DNA of 64,000 bases from CAG-390 sp964579135 (GCA_964579135.1 CAZOFD010000005.1:5330-69329); one strand, 5' to 3'; shown: positions 1 to 8,383, numbered from the stretch's first letter. Made by a program: numbers and translations. The notes: a model not told the origin generated them from the letters alone.

Positions 1-1968
1 GGGGTCCATAGTTGTCTCCCAAAGCTGCTCAGCGTCCATCTCACCGAGACCTTTGTATCTGTCGGCTTCGACACCGACCGTGCCGAGCTCGGCAATATAT
101 CTGTCGCGTTCTTCGTCGGAAAAGGCAAATCTTTCGCCGCCGTTTTTGCCTCGTTTATATACCTTGTAAAGGGGAGGCTGTGCCAAAAATACGTGCCCCT
201 CTTCTATCAGTTTTCTCATATGTCTGAAAAGGAACGTCAAAAGTAGTATCCTTATATGCGATCCGTCAACGTCGGCATCCGCCATAAGGATTATCTTACC
301 GTATCTGAGTTTCGAAATATCGAAATCCTCGCCGATACCGCACCCGAGAGCCTGAATTATCGGAATTATCGAAACGTTGGAATATACTTTGTCGAGTCTG
401 CTCTTTTCGACGTTCAATACTTTTCCGCGAAGCGGCAAAATAGCCTGAAATTTCGAATTTCGTCCGGATTTCGCGCTGCCTCCCGCGGAATCTCCCTCAA
501 CGAGATAAAGTTCGGTCAAAGAAGCGTCTCTTTCCTGGCAATCGGCAAGTTTGCCGGGCAAGGTAGAACCCTCGAGCAGACCTTTTCTTCTCGTAAGTTC
601 GCGTGCTTTTCTCGCTGCTTCCCTTGCGCGCGCCGCGCTGAGAGCTTTGTCGAGGATAGCCCTTGCGGTAGACGGATTTTCTTCCAAAAATTCGCCGAGC
701 CTTGCGGCAACCGTCGACTCAACGAGCGTTTTTATCTCGGTGTTTCCGAGTTTTGCTTTCGTTTGGCTTTCAAATTGCGCATTTTGCAGTTTGACGCTCA
801 CAATGGCGCAAATTCCCTCGCGAACGTCCTCTCCGGACAATGCCTTGTCCGAATCTTTAAGGATACCGTTTTTTCTCGCATAGGCGTTCATAACGCGCGT
901 AAGAGCCGTTTTAAACCCTACCTCGTGCGTTCCGCCCTCGACGGTGTTCATATTGTTTGCAAACGTCAATATCATCTCGTGATACGACGAATTGTATTGC
1001 ATTGCTATTTCGGCTTGCGCGGTGCCCTTTTCGCCGCGCATATATATAACGTCGGGATGTATAAGTTCGTTGTTTTTTTGCGAATTGAGGTATGAAACGA
1101 AGTTTCTGATGCCTCCGTCGAACTTCAGTTCGATTTCGCGCGGCTCGTCAAACCTCGTATCCTTAAGTACGATGCAAACGCCGGCGTTCAAAAACGCCTG
1201 CTCCCTCATACGGTTTAGAAGCATCTCGTAATCGAACACTTCGGTCTCGAATATAGTCCTGTCGGGCTTGAACGTTACCTTAACGCCGTGTCGCTTTTCT
1301 CCCGCGGCAACTGGTCCCTCGCATTTAAACTTTCTCGCAACGCCGCCGCGTTCGAATCTTTCGGTATATTTTATACCGTCGCAAACGTCCTCGAGCTCAA
1401 GCCATTCGGAGAGAGCGTTAACGACGGAGGCTCCGACTCCGTGAAGTCCGCCGGCTATCTTATATCCCTCGCCTCCGAACTTTCCGCCTGCGTGAAGTAT
1501 CGTATACACCACTTCGGGGGTCGGAATTCCCTGCTTCGGATGTATACCCGCGGGAATACCGCGACCGTTGTCCTCTACCGTAACGCTGTTGTCTTTGTTA
1601 ACGGTAACCTTTATAGTATCGCAGTGACCCGCAAGAGCCTCGTCGATTGAGTTGTCAACTATCTCGTGAACGAGATGGTGCAGACCCCTTATAGACGTCG
1701 TACCTATATACATTCCGGGGCGTTTGCGAACGGCTTCGAGCCCTTCGAGCACTTGGATCTGGTTTTCGGTGTAGGCGTTGTCGTCTACCGTGGTATTTAT
1801 TTCAGACCCCTCGGGATCGAGTTCGATTATATCGAGTTCTTCTTCCGCCTCGACTTCATCGGGCAAAGAATTCACCGCAGCGTCTTCCGCCCTTGCGTTT
1901 TCGATTTTCGGCGTATTGCCGTTTTCGGTATCCGCGCCGTATTCGGCACCAATTTTTTCTTCTGCCAT
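1..1968 (-). CDS. gyrB: DNA gyrase subunit B, 3' end cut by window edge
   Basis: ATP-driven subunit of gyrase, which introduces negative supercoils together with GyrA. 656 residues are visible and the frame is still open at base 1. The GHKL ATPase part starts around residue 68 (ENQIQVLEGL, then RKRPGMYIG at about 81-89), with the VDNSIDEAL motif near residue 105. TOPRIM motifs follow: YLVEGDSAGGSAK near 490 and MADADVDGSHIR near 563. The ATG at 1968 gives an acidic extension of about 60 residues ahead of the usual GyrB N-terminus, rich in Glu/Asp. No better downstream start is evident. It is the last gene of the dnaA-dnaN-recF-remB-gyrB series. Identification is certain; the function of the extension is unknown. 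Confidence 0.97.
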   Translation of the reverse strand, partial: MAEEKIGAEYGADTENGNTPKIENARAEDAAVNSLPDEVEAEEELDIIELDPEGSEINTTVDDNAYTENQIQVLEGLEAVRKRPGMYIGTTSIRGLHHLVHEIVDNSIDEALAGHCDTIKVTVNKDNSVTVEDNGRGIPAGIHPKQGIPTPEVVYTILHAGGKFGGEGYKIAGGLHGVGASVVNALSEWLELEDVCDGIKYTERFERGGVARKFKCEGPVAAGEKRHGVKVTFKPDRTIFETEVFDYEMLLNRMREQAFLNAGVCIVLKDTRFDEPREIELKFDGGIRNFVSYLNSQKNNELIHPDVIYMRGEKGTAQAEIAMQYNSSYHEMILTFANNMNTVEGGTHEVGFKTALTRVMNAYARKNGILKDSDKALSGEDVREGICAIVSVKLQNAQFESQTKAKLGNTEIKTLVESTVAARLGEFLEENPSTARAILDKALSAARAREAARKARELTRRKGLLEGSTLPGKLADCQERDASLTELYLVEGDSAGGSAKSGRNSKFQAILPLRGKVLNVEKSRLDKVYSNVSIIPIIQALGCGIGEDFDISKLRYGKIILMADADVDGSHIRILLLTFLFRHMRKLIEEGHVFLAQPPLYKVYKRGKNGGERFAFSDEERDRYIAELGTVGVEADRYKGLGEMDAEQLWETTMDP

Positions 1969-2045
1969 TTTTGCCCTTTCTTTGCGGAACGTCTCCGCTT
2001 TGAAATTTTATTTACGTTTTACGCGACTTTTATTTTCGTTATCGT

Positions 2046-2369
2046 TTATTTTTCATCGGTCCGAGCGTCGTCCGTGGTGACTATATCCGATACGGAAGCA
2101 AGAGCGGCGTTTTTGCCGTCTCCGACGAGCCGTCCGAGCAATGCGGACGGTGAAAGCAACGAAAAACATACGGTGTTATCATTTCTTTTCCCGTAAACCA
2201 CAAAACTTTTCGGTATATCGTCGCCTGCCGAAATCACTCTTTTTTCTTTTTGCTTCGTCAGCAAAAATTTTTTCGTTACCGAACTGCCGAGAGTCGCGTT
2301 GTCGGTGTCGAATATCCCGAGGATTTCTTTTGTCCTGACCGTTTTATTGTTTCCTATATGCAGATACAT
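2046..2369 (-). CDS. remB: RemB/YaaB-like DUF370 protein
   Basis: Small DUF370-family protein of 107 residues. The start (MYLHIGNNKTVRTKEILGIF) and the stretch KSFVVYG match RemB (YaaB), a paralogue of the matrix regulator RemA in Bacillus. It lies between recF and gyrB, the classical position of yaaB. A clear SD (GAGG, minus strand) precedes the ATG. It is longer than the Bacillus protein (about 80 residues), with a hydrophilic tail of about 25 residues ending in Asp/Glu/Lys. A second family member, RemA, is at 51.8-52.1 kb. The target genes here are unknown; a role as a DNA-binding regulator is inferred from the family. Confidence 0.88.
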   Translation of the reverse strand: MYLHIGNNKTVRTKEILGIFDTDNATLGSSVTKKFLLTKQKEKRVISAGDDIPKSFVVYGKRNDNTVCFSLLSPSALLGRLVGDGKNAALASVSDIVTTDDARTDEK

Positions 2370-2468
2370 TCTTAACCTCGATAAACGGGGGCGTTAATTT
2401 TCAATATGCAGAATATCGGCTGATAACTCCGAAATACTTAGCGTAAAAATCAACGCTTGCGAATAAGA

Positions 2469-3578
2469 TCACCCGAATATTCCGTTTTTTACGTTTATAA
2501 CGTTAACGTTTGCAAGATCGGCAGCGGCGATATCTCCGCAAGAGGTCATTATCACCTGACCGTGCCCTATCTTTTTCGTCAAATAATCTCTGCGTGACGA
2601 ATCGAGTTCGGAAAAAACGTCGTCGAGCAACAGTACCGGAGTTTCGCCGGTATCGCTTCGCGAAACGGCGCTTTCCGCAAGTTTGAGACCGAGAGCGAGA
2701 GAACGCTGTTGCCCTTGGGAAGCAAACGTACGCGCGTTTTTGTCGTTTATCTCGATACTTAGATCGTCCTTATGCGGACCGAAAAGAGTTGCGCCGGCGT
2801 TTATCTCTCTTTCGTGCGACGACATCAGCTTTGAAAGATAGAGTTTTTCGGATTTTTCCGTATCTATCGCGTCATCGTAACTTATCTTAAACGAATTTTC
2901 ATATTCGAGCGACGGAACCTCGCGCCTCTCCGTCATATCGTAAAAACAAGATTCAAGCTCTTTTTCGGCAAGACTTACGTATTTTAGTCTCGACGATATG
3001 ACGTACGCCGCCTCGTGAGCGAGTTGATACGACCAAAATTCGATGGTCGAATCGAAACTGCGCCTGTCGTATTCGGCGTTTTTTATCAGTTTATTGCGCT
3101 GTACGAGAATATGGTTATACCTTTGCAGCGATCTCAGATACATCGGACGAAGTTGACTTATCGCAACGTCAAGGTAGTTCCGCCGCATAGCGGGACCCTC
3201 TTTTACTATATTGAGATGCTCCGGGCAAAAAAGCACGGCGCGAAACTGACCGATTATCTCGGATATACGATTAACTTTAAATCCGTTTTGTTCCGCCGAG
3301 CGGGTCTTATCCCGCGAAAAGGCGAAGCGCATCTTATGCTCGCGTACCGAATCTTCGAACTCGAGCGTTAAGGATGCGTCTTTGCTGTCAAAAGCTATAT
3401 ACTCCGAATCTTTGGCTCCCCTGAAAGATTTTCCGAGCGAGAAAAAACACAATGCCTCGAGCATATTCGTCTTTCCCTGCGCGTTGTCTCCCCACAAAAG
3501 GTTGGTACCGTCCGAAAACTCAACGTATTCGGAACGAATATTCCTAAAATTATCGATTTTTATGTTTTTGCATTTCAA
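2469..3578 (-). CDS. recF: RecF recombination/replication-repair ATPase
   Basis: SMC-like ATPase that acts with RecO and RecR to load RecA at single-strand gaps. At 369 residues it has family length. Walker A is at about 30-37 (GDNAQGKT; the family usually has GxNGxGKT). The ABC-type signature SQGQQRSLALGL is near residue 290, and Walker B is LLLDDVFSELD. The in-frame start is TTG at 3578; the nearby ATG is out of frame. The SD is weak, so translation may be coupled to dnaN, 58 bp upstream. The small S4-domain gene yaaA that often sits between dnaN and recF is absent. Confidence 0.96.
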   Translation of the reverse strand: MKCKNIKIDNFRNIRSEYVEFSDGTNLLWGDNAQGKTNMLEALCFFSLGKSFRGAKDSEYIAFDSKDASLTLEFEDSVREHKMRFAFSRDKTRSAEQNGFKVNRISEIIGQFRAVLFCPEHLNIVKEGPAMRRNYLDVAISQLRPMYLRSLQRYNHILVQRNKLIKNAEYDRRSFDSTIEFWSYQLAHEAAYVISSRLKYVSLAEKELESCFYDMTERREVPSLEYENSFKISYDDAIDTEKSEKLYLSKLMSSHEREINAGATLFGPHKDDLSIEINDKNARTFASQGQQRSLALGLKLAESAVSRSDTGETPVLLLDDVFSELDSSRRDYLTKKIGHGQVIMTSCGDIAAADLANVNVINVKNGIFG

Positions 3579-3636
3579 ATTCGAGTCCCGAAACCGATCT
3601 CGGCGTATAAAAGCCGAATATTTTCACGGTAAAGCG

Positions 3637-4788
3637 TCAATTCTTCATCCTTACCGGCAAAAGGAAGAACAGATCGTCACTGTTGTCCTCCGGCTCCGTG
3701 GGAATGATATTTATGCTGTAAAGAGGTGTCGACATCTCTATCTTTACGGTATCTCCCGAGCACGCGCGAACGGCGTCGATGAGATATCTGTTGTTGAACG
3801 CCATAGTTATGTCGTCACCGGTATGATCAACGTCTACCTCGTCGTAAGACGACCCTGCGGAGGAATTTGCCGTGAGCTTCATAGTGTTGCCCTCGACCGT
3901 CAGCTTAAGAGGAGTACGCGCAATGCCCGCGACTTTTTCTTCGGTGACGACGGCGCTTCTTTCAAGCGCGGATATCAGCCTTTCTTTATCCGCGGTAACG
4001 TTTATCTTATGATTTTTGAGGATGATCCTGTCGAAATCGATATATTCTCCCTCGATAAGTCTGGTAAAGAAAACGAGACCGTCGAACATATATATCATAT
4101 TTTTGCGACTCATAAAAACGGTAACTATCTCGTCTTCATCGTCCGGCAACATCTTTATCAGTTCGTTAACCGTTTTTTGCGGCACGATAAAACTGTATTT
4201 CAGCTCCGAATTGTCTCCGTTTTTATTAGTCGGATTAACGTGGCAAACGCATTTTGCCATTTTAAAGCTGTCGCACGAGACAGCGAGCAGCTCGTTGTCG
4301 AGAACGCGGAAATACGCTCCGTTAAGTACCTGCCTTTGGTCGTTTATACCCATAGCAAATTGTATCTTTATAAATATGCGCTTTAAAAGTCCCGCGGGAA
4401 GCTCGAAACTTTGATCTTCTCTTACGCCGGGCAATGCCGGAAAATCTTCACCCGAAAAAGCCGACATTTTGTGATTTGATTTTCCCGCGGTGATGGAAGC
4501 CTCGAGCTTGTCGTTTATTTCAAGGGTAACTTCGTCGTTATCCATAACTTTCAGCGTTTGCATAAACTTATGGGCGTTAAGAGCAAAGCATCCGTTTTCG
4601 AGAACGGTTCCCTCGGCATGGCAACGAACGCCTTTTTCGAGGTCGTAAGTAGTAAATACTATACTGTTATTGTCTTTCGCGTCTATAAGCACACATTCCG
4701 TCGTAGGTATAGTCCCTCGCGACGAGGCTGCGCACATAAGCGGCGACAAAGTGTTTATCGTTTCCTGACGGTTAAATATGATCTTCAT
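3637..4788 (-). CDS. dnaN: DNA polymerase III beta sliding clamp
   Basis: Ring-shaped processivity clamp that tethers polymerase III to DNA and recruits many replication and repair proteins. At 383 residues it is about the length of the three-domain clamp; the N-terminus (MKIIFNRQETINTLSPL) and C-terminus (FFLLPVRMKN) are typical. It follows dnaA, separated by a 283-bp gap that carries the candidate origin. The ATG at 4788 has no strong SD close by: an AAAGGA lies further upstream, separated from the start by a 9-bp hairpin (4803-4823). Confidence 0.97.
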   Translation of the reverse strand: MKIIFNRQETINTLSPLMCAASSRGTIPTTECVLIDAKDNNSIVFTTYDLEKGVRCHAEGTVLENGCFALNAHKFMQTLKVMDNDEVTLEINDKLEASITAGKSNHKMSAFSGEDFPALPGVREDQSFELPAGLLKRIFIKIQFAMGINDQRQVLNGAYFRVLDNELLAVSCDSFKMAKCVCHVNPTNKNGDNSELKYSFIVPQKTVNELIKMLPDDEDEIVTVFMSRKNMIYMFDGLVFFTRLIEGEYIDFDRIILKNHKINVTADKERLISALERSAVVTEEKVAGIARTPLKLTVEGNTMKLTANSSAGSSYDEVDVDHTGDDITMAFNNRYLIDAVRACSGDTVKIEMSTPLYSINIIPTEPEDNSDDLFFLLPVRMKN

Positions 4789-4802
4789 ATACGTTGTACC
4801 AG

Positions 4803-4823
4803 AACTTTCGTAAAACGAAAGTT
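4803..4823 (-). promoter_or_regulatory. Hairpin in the dnaN leader
   Basis: A perfect 9-bp inverted repeat (AACTTTCGT / ACGAAAGTT, loop of 3) lies between the only AAAGGA-like SD (about 4824-4829, minus-strand sense) and the dnaN ATG at 4788. In the mRNA, folding it would bring the SD closer to the start codon, leaving about 14 nt. This is seen directly in the sequence. A translational role is an inference. Confidence 0.4.
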
Positions 4824-4863
4824 TCCTTTCTCGATTTGGTCGATCGAAGCGCTTTCGCGCTTT

Positions 4864-5051
4864 TTCGTTTTTTAAAAATAAAAATAATTAAAATAATAGA
4901 TAATAAGCAGCGGTATCAGCAGTAGGGGGTGTAGATATTGTGGAAAACTACGCGGAGCCTTGAAAATCAAGGCTTTTCGCAGTATGAAAAACCGATATTT
5001 TTTGTTGATTTATCGGTTTTAATCTTGTTGAAAACCTTTGAATTTTCAACA
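4864..5051. other. oriC: Candidate oriC: DnaA box, DnaA-trio repeats, AT-rich tract
   Basis: This is the gap between dnaA and dnaN. Read on the minus strand it contains, in order: weak box-like TTTTCAACA/TGTTGAAAA sequences (5043-5051, 5026-5034); a DnaA box with one mismatch, TTTTCCACA (4947 to 4939); a GC-rich spacer (4926-4931); a run of CTA/CTG/CTG/ATA/CCG/CTG/CTT triplets (4925-4899) resembling the DnaA-trio element; then an almost pure A/T tract (4898-4864). This order matches the basal unwinding system described for Bacillus subtilis oriC, which is also located between dnaA and dnaN. No perfect TTATCCACA box is present. The dnaA promoter region has no comparable boxes. Confidence 0.6.
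4987..5020 (-). terminator. AT-rich hairpin behind dnaA, possible weak terminator
   Basis: 10-bp stem AAAACCGATA / TATCGGTTTT (4987-4996 with 5011-5020), loop 14. On the minus strand it lies 50 bp downstream of the dnaA stop and ends in a T run. It is weak, being A/T-rich with a large loop, and sits within the candidate origin, so it could equally be an origin structural element. Confidence 0.35.
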
Positions 5052-5071
5052 GGACGCGTTCGTAACGCCTA

Positions 5072-6448
5072 TCAATTTATATTTTTTTCTATATCCTCGA
5101 TATCGAGCCTTAAGGCATTATCCGTCAAAAGTTTCTTTTCTATCATCTGATACGAGGCGAGTATCGTAGTATGGTCGCGGTTGAATATCTTGCCTATATT
5201 CGGATACGACATTTCCGTTATTTTGCGTATGAGATAAATGGTAACGTGGCGAACCTGAGCGATGTCTCGCGAGCGACGCGCGCCTGTCAGATCTTCTTTT
5301 TTTATATCGTACTTGCGCCATACCGCGGCAAATATCTTATCTATCGTAACGCTGACGGGCTCCTCCCCTCCGAGAAGATCCGATATGCAGCCGCGGGCTA
5401 CCTCCATAGTTATCTGTCTGCCCTCGAGAAAAACGATGGCGCCGAGCTTTTTCATCGCTCCTTCAATCTGCCTTATGTTGGATCTTAAGTTCTCGGCAAG
5501 ATAGGTCAAAACTTCTTCCGAGAGATTTACCTTGACTTGCTCCGCCTTTTTTTTGATTATAGCCATACGGAGTTCGAGGTCCGGCGGCTGTATATCGGCA
5601 AGCAGACCCCATTCGAACCTCGTTTTAAGCCTATCCTCGAGAGTTTTCATCTCGCGTGGAGGTCTGTCCGACGTCAGTATTATCTGCTTGTGGTCTTCGT
5701 AAAGAGCGTTGAAAGTGTGAAAAAATTCTTCCTGCGTGGATACTTTTCCCGCTATAAACTGTATGTCGTCTATAAGAAGCATATCGCAAGAGCGATATTT
5801 GTTTCTGAATTCAACGGTCATATTCGAACTCAGCGCCTCTATAAACTGGTTCGTAAAGTCCTCGCCTTTTATGTATATTATTCGAACGTTGGGATTTTTC
5901 TTTTTTACTTCGTTCGTTATTGCGTAGAGAAGGTGAGTTTTTCCTATTCCCGACGGTCCGTATATAAAAAGCGGGTTGTAGTTCATTGCGGGATTTGCCG
6001 CGACCGCGGTGCAGGCGGCGTGGGCGAATTTATTCGAGTTTCCGACTATAAAATTATCGAACGTGTATTCGAAGTTGTAAGGCGGCATCGTGGAGCCCCA
6101 AGCGTCGGATCTCGGTCTTTCTTCCACGGCAGGCATAGCATTCGTTGTCGGTGCTACTACGACGTAATCGTAATCCCCCGGGCGAGGCTCGTCGCGAAAT
6201 ATCAAATTGACCTTTATGTCGAAGCCGAGAACGTCGCAAAAATGCTTTTCTATCGAGTCGAGATATCTTTGCTTGATGATGTTGTATTTAATTATCGACG
6301 ACGTTGCCATAGTAAGGACGTTGTCCGTGTCGAAAGATAATATTTTAAGTTCCGAAAACCACATATCTATGGAAGACGTCGGCATTGTTTTGTGAAATTC
6401 TTCCATAACGTCTTTCCAAACCGAACGAAATTCGTCGAGATAAGCCAT
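5072..6448 (-). CDS. dnaA: Chromosomal replication initiator DnaA
   Basis: AAA+ initiator that binds DnaA boxes and opens the origin. It has 458 residues. Domain I is about 1-85 and a short linker (domain II) about 86-120. The AAA+ domain has Walker A GPSGIGKT at 164-171 and Walker B LLIDDIQ at 224-230. The domain IV helix-turn-helix includes RDHTT at 424-428. The residues after that motif (ILASYQMIEK) differ from the common TVxHA pattern. The ATG at 6448 has an SD (GGAG) 8 bp upstream. A consensus-like promoter is at 6548-6576, and a terminator (about 6658-6688) separates it from the upstream MORN gene. It is followed by the candidate origin and dnaN. Confidence 0.98.
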   Translation of the reverse strand: MAYLDEFRSVWKDVMEEFHKTMPTSSIDMWFSELKILSFDTDNVLTMATSSIIKYNIIKQRYLDSIEKHFCDVLGFDIKVNLIFRDEPRPGDYDYVVVAPTTNAMPAVEERPRSDAWGSTMPPYNFEYTFDNFIVGNSNKFAHAACTAVAANPAMNYNPLFIYGPSGIGKTHLLYAITNEVKKKNPNVRIIYIKGEDFTNQFIEALSSNMTVEFRNKYRSCDMLLIDDIQFIAGKVSTQEEFFHTFNALYEDHKQIILTSDRPPREMKTLEDRLKTRFEWGLLADIQPPDLELRMAIIKKKAEQVKVNLSEEVLTYLAENLRSNIRQIEGAMKKLGAIVFLEGRQITMEVARGCISDLLGGEEPVSVTIDKIFAAVWRKYDIKKEDLTGARRSRDIAQVRHVTIYLIRKITEMSYPNIGKIFNRDHTTILASYQMIEKKLLTDNALRLDIEDIEKNIN

Positions 6449-6547
6449 ATATAACTCCGTTTCGGTGCTTTAAAAGCACAAATTTTATACGTTACGTCGG
6501 ACGGAAAAACGCGTTCCGCCGCTTTAATATTATAATATATATAATAT

Positions 6548-6576
6548 ATTATATCATATTAAATGCCCGTTTACAA
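6548..6576 (-). promoter_or_regulatory. Sigma-A-type promoter for dnaA
   Basis: Minus strand: -35 TTGTAA (6576-6571), 17-bp spacer, -10 TATAAT (6553-6548), about 100 bp upstream of the dnaA ATG, in a strongly A/T-rich stretch. Confidence 0.65.
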
Positions 6577-6609
6577 TAAAAAATGAAAATTTATATTGCG
6601 AGGTGTGTG

Positions 6610-6626
6610 AATTTACAATGTAAATT
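6610..6626. promoter_or_regulatory. Palindrome upstream of the dnaA promoter
   Basis: AATTTACA, one base, then TGTAAATT: a 17-bp perfect inverted repeat about 35 bp upstream of the -35 element. The half-sequence TTTACAA occurs again overlapping the -35 region (6570-6576). It looks like an operator; the cognate protein is unknown. Confidence 0.4.
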
Positions 6627-6649
6627 TTTTGTGAACGTATTTGCGTACG

Positions 6650-6690
6650 TAAAAAACAAAAACGGGATCCGACCGTGACCCCGTTTTTAT
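6650..6690 (-). terminator. Intrinsic terminator of the parA-parB-MORN unit
   Basis: On the minus strand a 9-bp stem AAAAACGGG / CCCGTTTTT (6688-6680 with 6666-6658) is followed by a further T-rich run. It lies 22 bp after the MORN gene stop and before the dnaA promoter. Confidence 0.75.
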
Positions 6691-6709
6691 ATCGATTTGT
6701 TTGTCGACT

Positions 6710-7543
6710 TTATTGTGACGTTTTGTCCGTTTCCACTACGGTGATAATACCGTCTTTAAAATATCCGGAATAAGTGTTTCTTTCTCCGTCTACCCAATAA
6801 TAAGTTCCCCAACCGTTTATATTATTGTTTGCGAAATCGCCCTCGTAACGCTCGCCGTTTGCCCAATAATATACTCCGTATCCTTCGCGTATATCGTTTT
6901 TAAAATCGCCCTCGTATCTGTCGCCGTTCGAATACACGTATACTCCTTTTCCGATCTTTTTCCCGTTTTCGAAGGTTCCCTCGAATTTTGAACCGTCGGA
7001 TAAAACGAACGTTCCCTCCCCGTTTTTCAGACCGTTTGAAAAGTTTCCGCTGTAAACGTCGCCGTTTGCGTAACGATAGACTCCGTAGCCGTTTATTATG
7101 CCGTTCTTAAAATTGCCTTCGTACCTGTCGCCGTTTGAATATTCGTATGTTCCGTATCCGTTAATTTCGTCGGATACGAACTCGCCCTCGTATTTGTCGC
7201 CGTTTGCGAAAGAAAGTACGCCGCTTCCCTCGCGTTTGAATTCCGCGCTGAGCGTTCCGAAAAAAACGCTTCCGTCGGAATAAGTAACGCTGCCGTCGCC
7301 GACGTATGCCGTCGTTCCGTCGGAAAAATATATTTTTCCGTTAAGCGGTATTCCGTTGCCGTCCTTTTTTCCGACGAAGCCTACGTCGTCGTTTTGCGGT
7401 GATTCCTTTTCTACTTTGTATCCCGAAAAATAAAGTGCAAACAAGACGAAAACGAACACGACGATTGCCGCCAATGCGGAAAACAGCAACCTTTGTCGTC
7501 TCGAAAAATGTATTTTACGTTTATACTTTCTGAATTTTGCCAT
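6710..7543 (-). CDS. Membrane-anchored MORN-repeat protein
   Basis: 277 residues. A basic N-terminus (1-18) and one membrane segment (about 19-41) are followed by a non-cytoplasmic-looking part made of about eight MORN repeats of roughly 23 residues (pattern YEGxFxxGxxxGxGxYxYxNGDR), spanning about 75-265. MORN arrays bind lipids or proteins, or act as spacers; bacterial members are often surface or cell-envelope proteins. It lies between parB and dnaA, 58 bp after an unknown membrane gene and just before a terminator. No enzyme domain is visible and the function cannot be stated. The setting suggests co-transcription with the segregation genes. Confidence 0.8.
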   Translation of the reverse strand: MAKFRKYKRKIHFSRRQRLLFSALAAIVVFVFVLFALYFSGYKVEKESPQNDDVGFVGKKDGNGIPLNGKIYFSDGTTAYVGDGSVTYSDGSVFFGTLSAEFKREGSGVLSFANGDKYEGEFVSDEINGYGTYEYSNGDRYEGNFKNGIINGYGVYRYANGDVYSGNFSNGLKNGEGTFVLSDGSKFEGTFENGKKIGKGVYVYSNGDRYEGDFKNDIREGYGVYYWANGERYEGDFANNNINGWGTYYWVDGERNTYSGYFKDGIITVVETDKTSQ

Positions 7544-7601
7544 TTTATGCCTTCTGCGAATAAACGCGCGGTATTTTTTGACCTGTTTTGCTTGCTATCG
7601 T

Positions 7602-8279
7602 TTAACTCTTAAATCCGCTTATGGCGTTGTCGAGCCAAAGTAATAATTCGGGTAGAAATTTCAGCGTAACGACAGTCGCTATCGGCGCAAGCAAGGTGAC
7701 GATTATCGGCGCGATAACGTCGGACGCCGAGGCGGAAAATCTTTTTTCGGCTTTTTGTACGTTTTCACGATCGACGTAGAAAGTATTCGTTTCGAAATCG
7801 TATTCAAAAGGCGAGGCGCTGTATCTTTCGCTTTTGTCTTTTGAGTTTGCTCCGCTTTCGGCAGTTTCTTCCGGCTGCGTTTTCTCCCCGTCGCGGAAAA
7901 ATTTGATATTTTCATAATATCTTTCGCGTTCCGTGCAGGAAACGACCGAGCGATATACGTATTCTTTTTTTATAGCGCGACGTACGTAAAAAGATTTTTC
8001 AAGTCCGAGCTCTTTCAGAGTTTTTGAGTTTTCGGGGCTGTCGGCTCCGCATTTTATGAGCGATCTGACGAATTTACCGGTTATTCTGCGGTGAAAAAAC
8101 GCTGCGTACGACGCAATTACAAGCCCTGCGAAAACACCTATTATCAAAAGACGCAAATCCACGATTCCGTGACCGAGATTTATGTTTTCGTAGTTTTTTG
8201 CGTTTATTGAAAAACTTTCTTTGATAAGATCCGAAAGCAGATCGAAAAAGGATTCGTCGTCAAGAAAAAAACGATACAT
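7602..8279 (-). CDS. Unknown two-segment membrane protein between parB and the MORN gene
   Basis: 225 residues from the ATG at 8279. A GTG nine bases upstream is also in frame but overlaps the SD (AAAGGTGG), so the ATG is preferred. One hydrophobic segment lies at about 42-62 (LRLLIIGVFAGLVIASYAAF) and another at about 186-215 (VIAPIIVTLLAPIATVV...). Between them is a charged soluble region rich in Lys/Glu/Tyr. I recognise no family. It follows parB by 104 bp, with a parS site in that gap, and precedes the MORN gene. Predicted from the sequence to be an inner-membrane protein, possibly working with its MORN neighbour. Confidence 0.7.
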   Translation of the reverse strand: MYRFFLDDESFFDLLSDLIKESFSINAKNYENINLGHGIVDLRLLIIGVFAGLVIASYAAFFHRRITGKFVRSLIKCGADSPENSKTLKELGLEKSFYVRRAIKKEYVYRSVVSCTERERYYENIKFFRDGEKTQPEETAESGANSKDKSERYSASPFEYDFETNTFYVDRENVQKAEKRFSASASDVIAPIIVTLLAPIATVVTLKFLPELLLWLDNAISGFKS

Positions 8280-8333
8280 TAATACCACCTTTTATATAAA
8301 AATGGAAAATAATACAATTATTTATTGTAAAAA

Positions 8334-8347
8334 GTTTCACGTGAAAC
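8334..8347. other. parS: parS centromere site 1 (downstream of parB)
   Basis: Perfect 14-bp palindrome GTTTCACGTGAAAC, the core of the conserved parS site TGTTTCACGTGAAACA. The flanked 16-mer matches at 15 of 16 positions. It lies between parB and the next gene. ParB loads here as a CTP-dependent clamp (family knowledge). Confidence 0.93.
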
Positions 8348-8383
8348 AATTATGGTTGATTATCATAAATCGACTGCATACGA

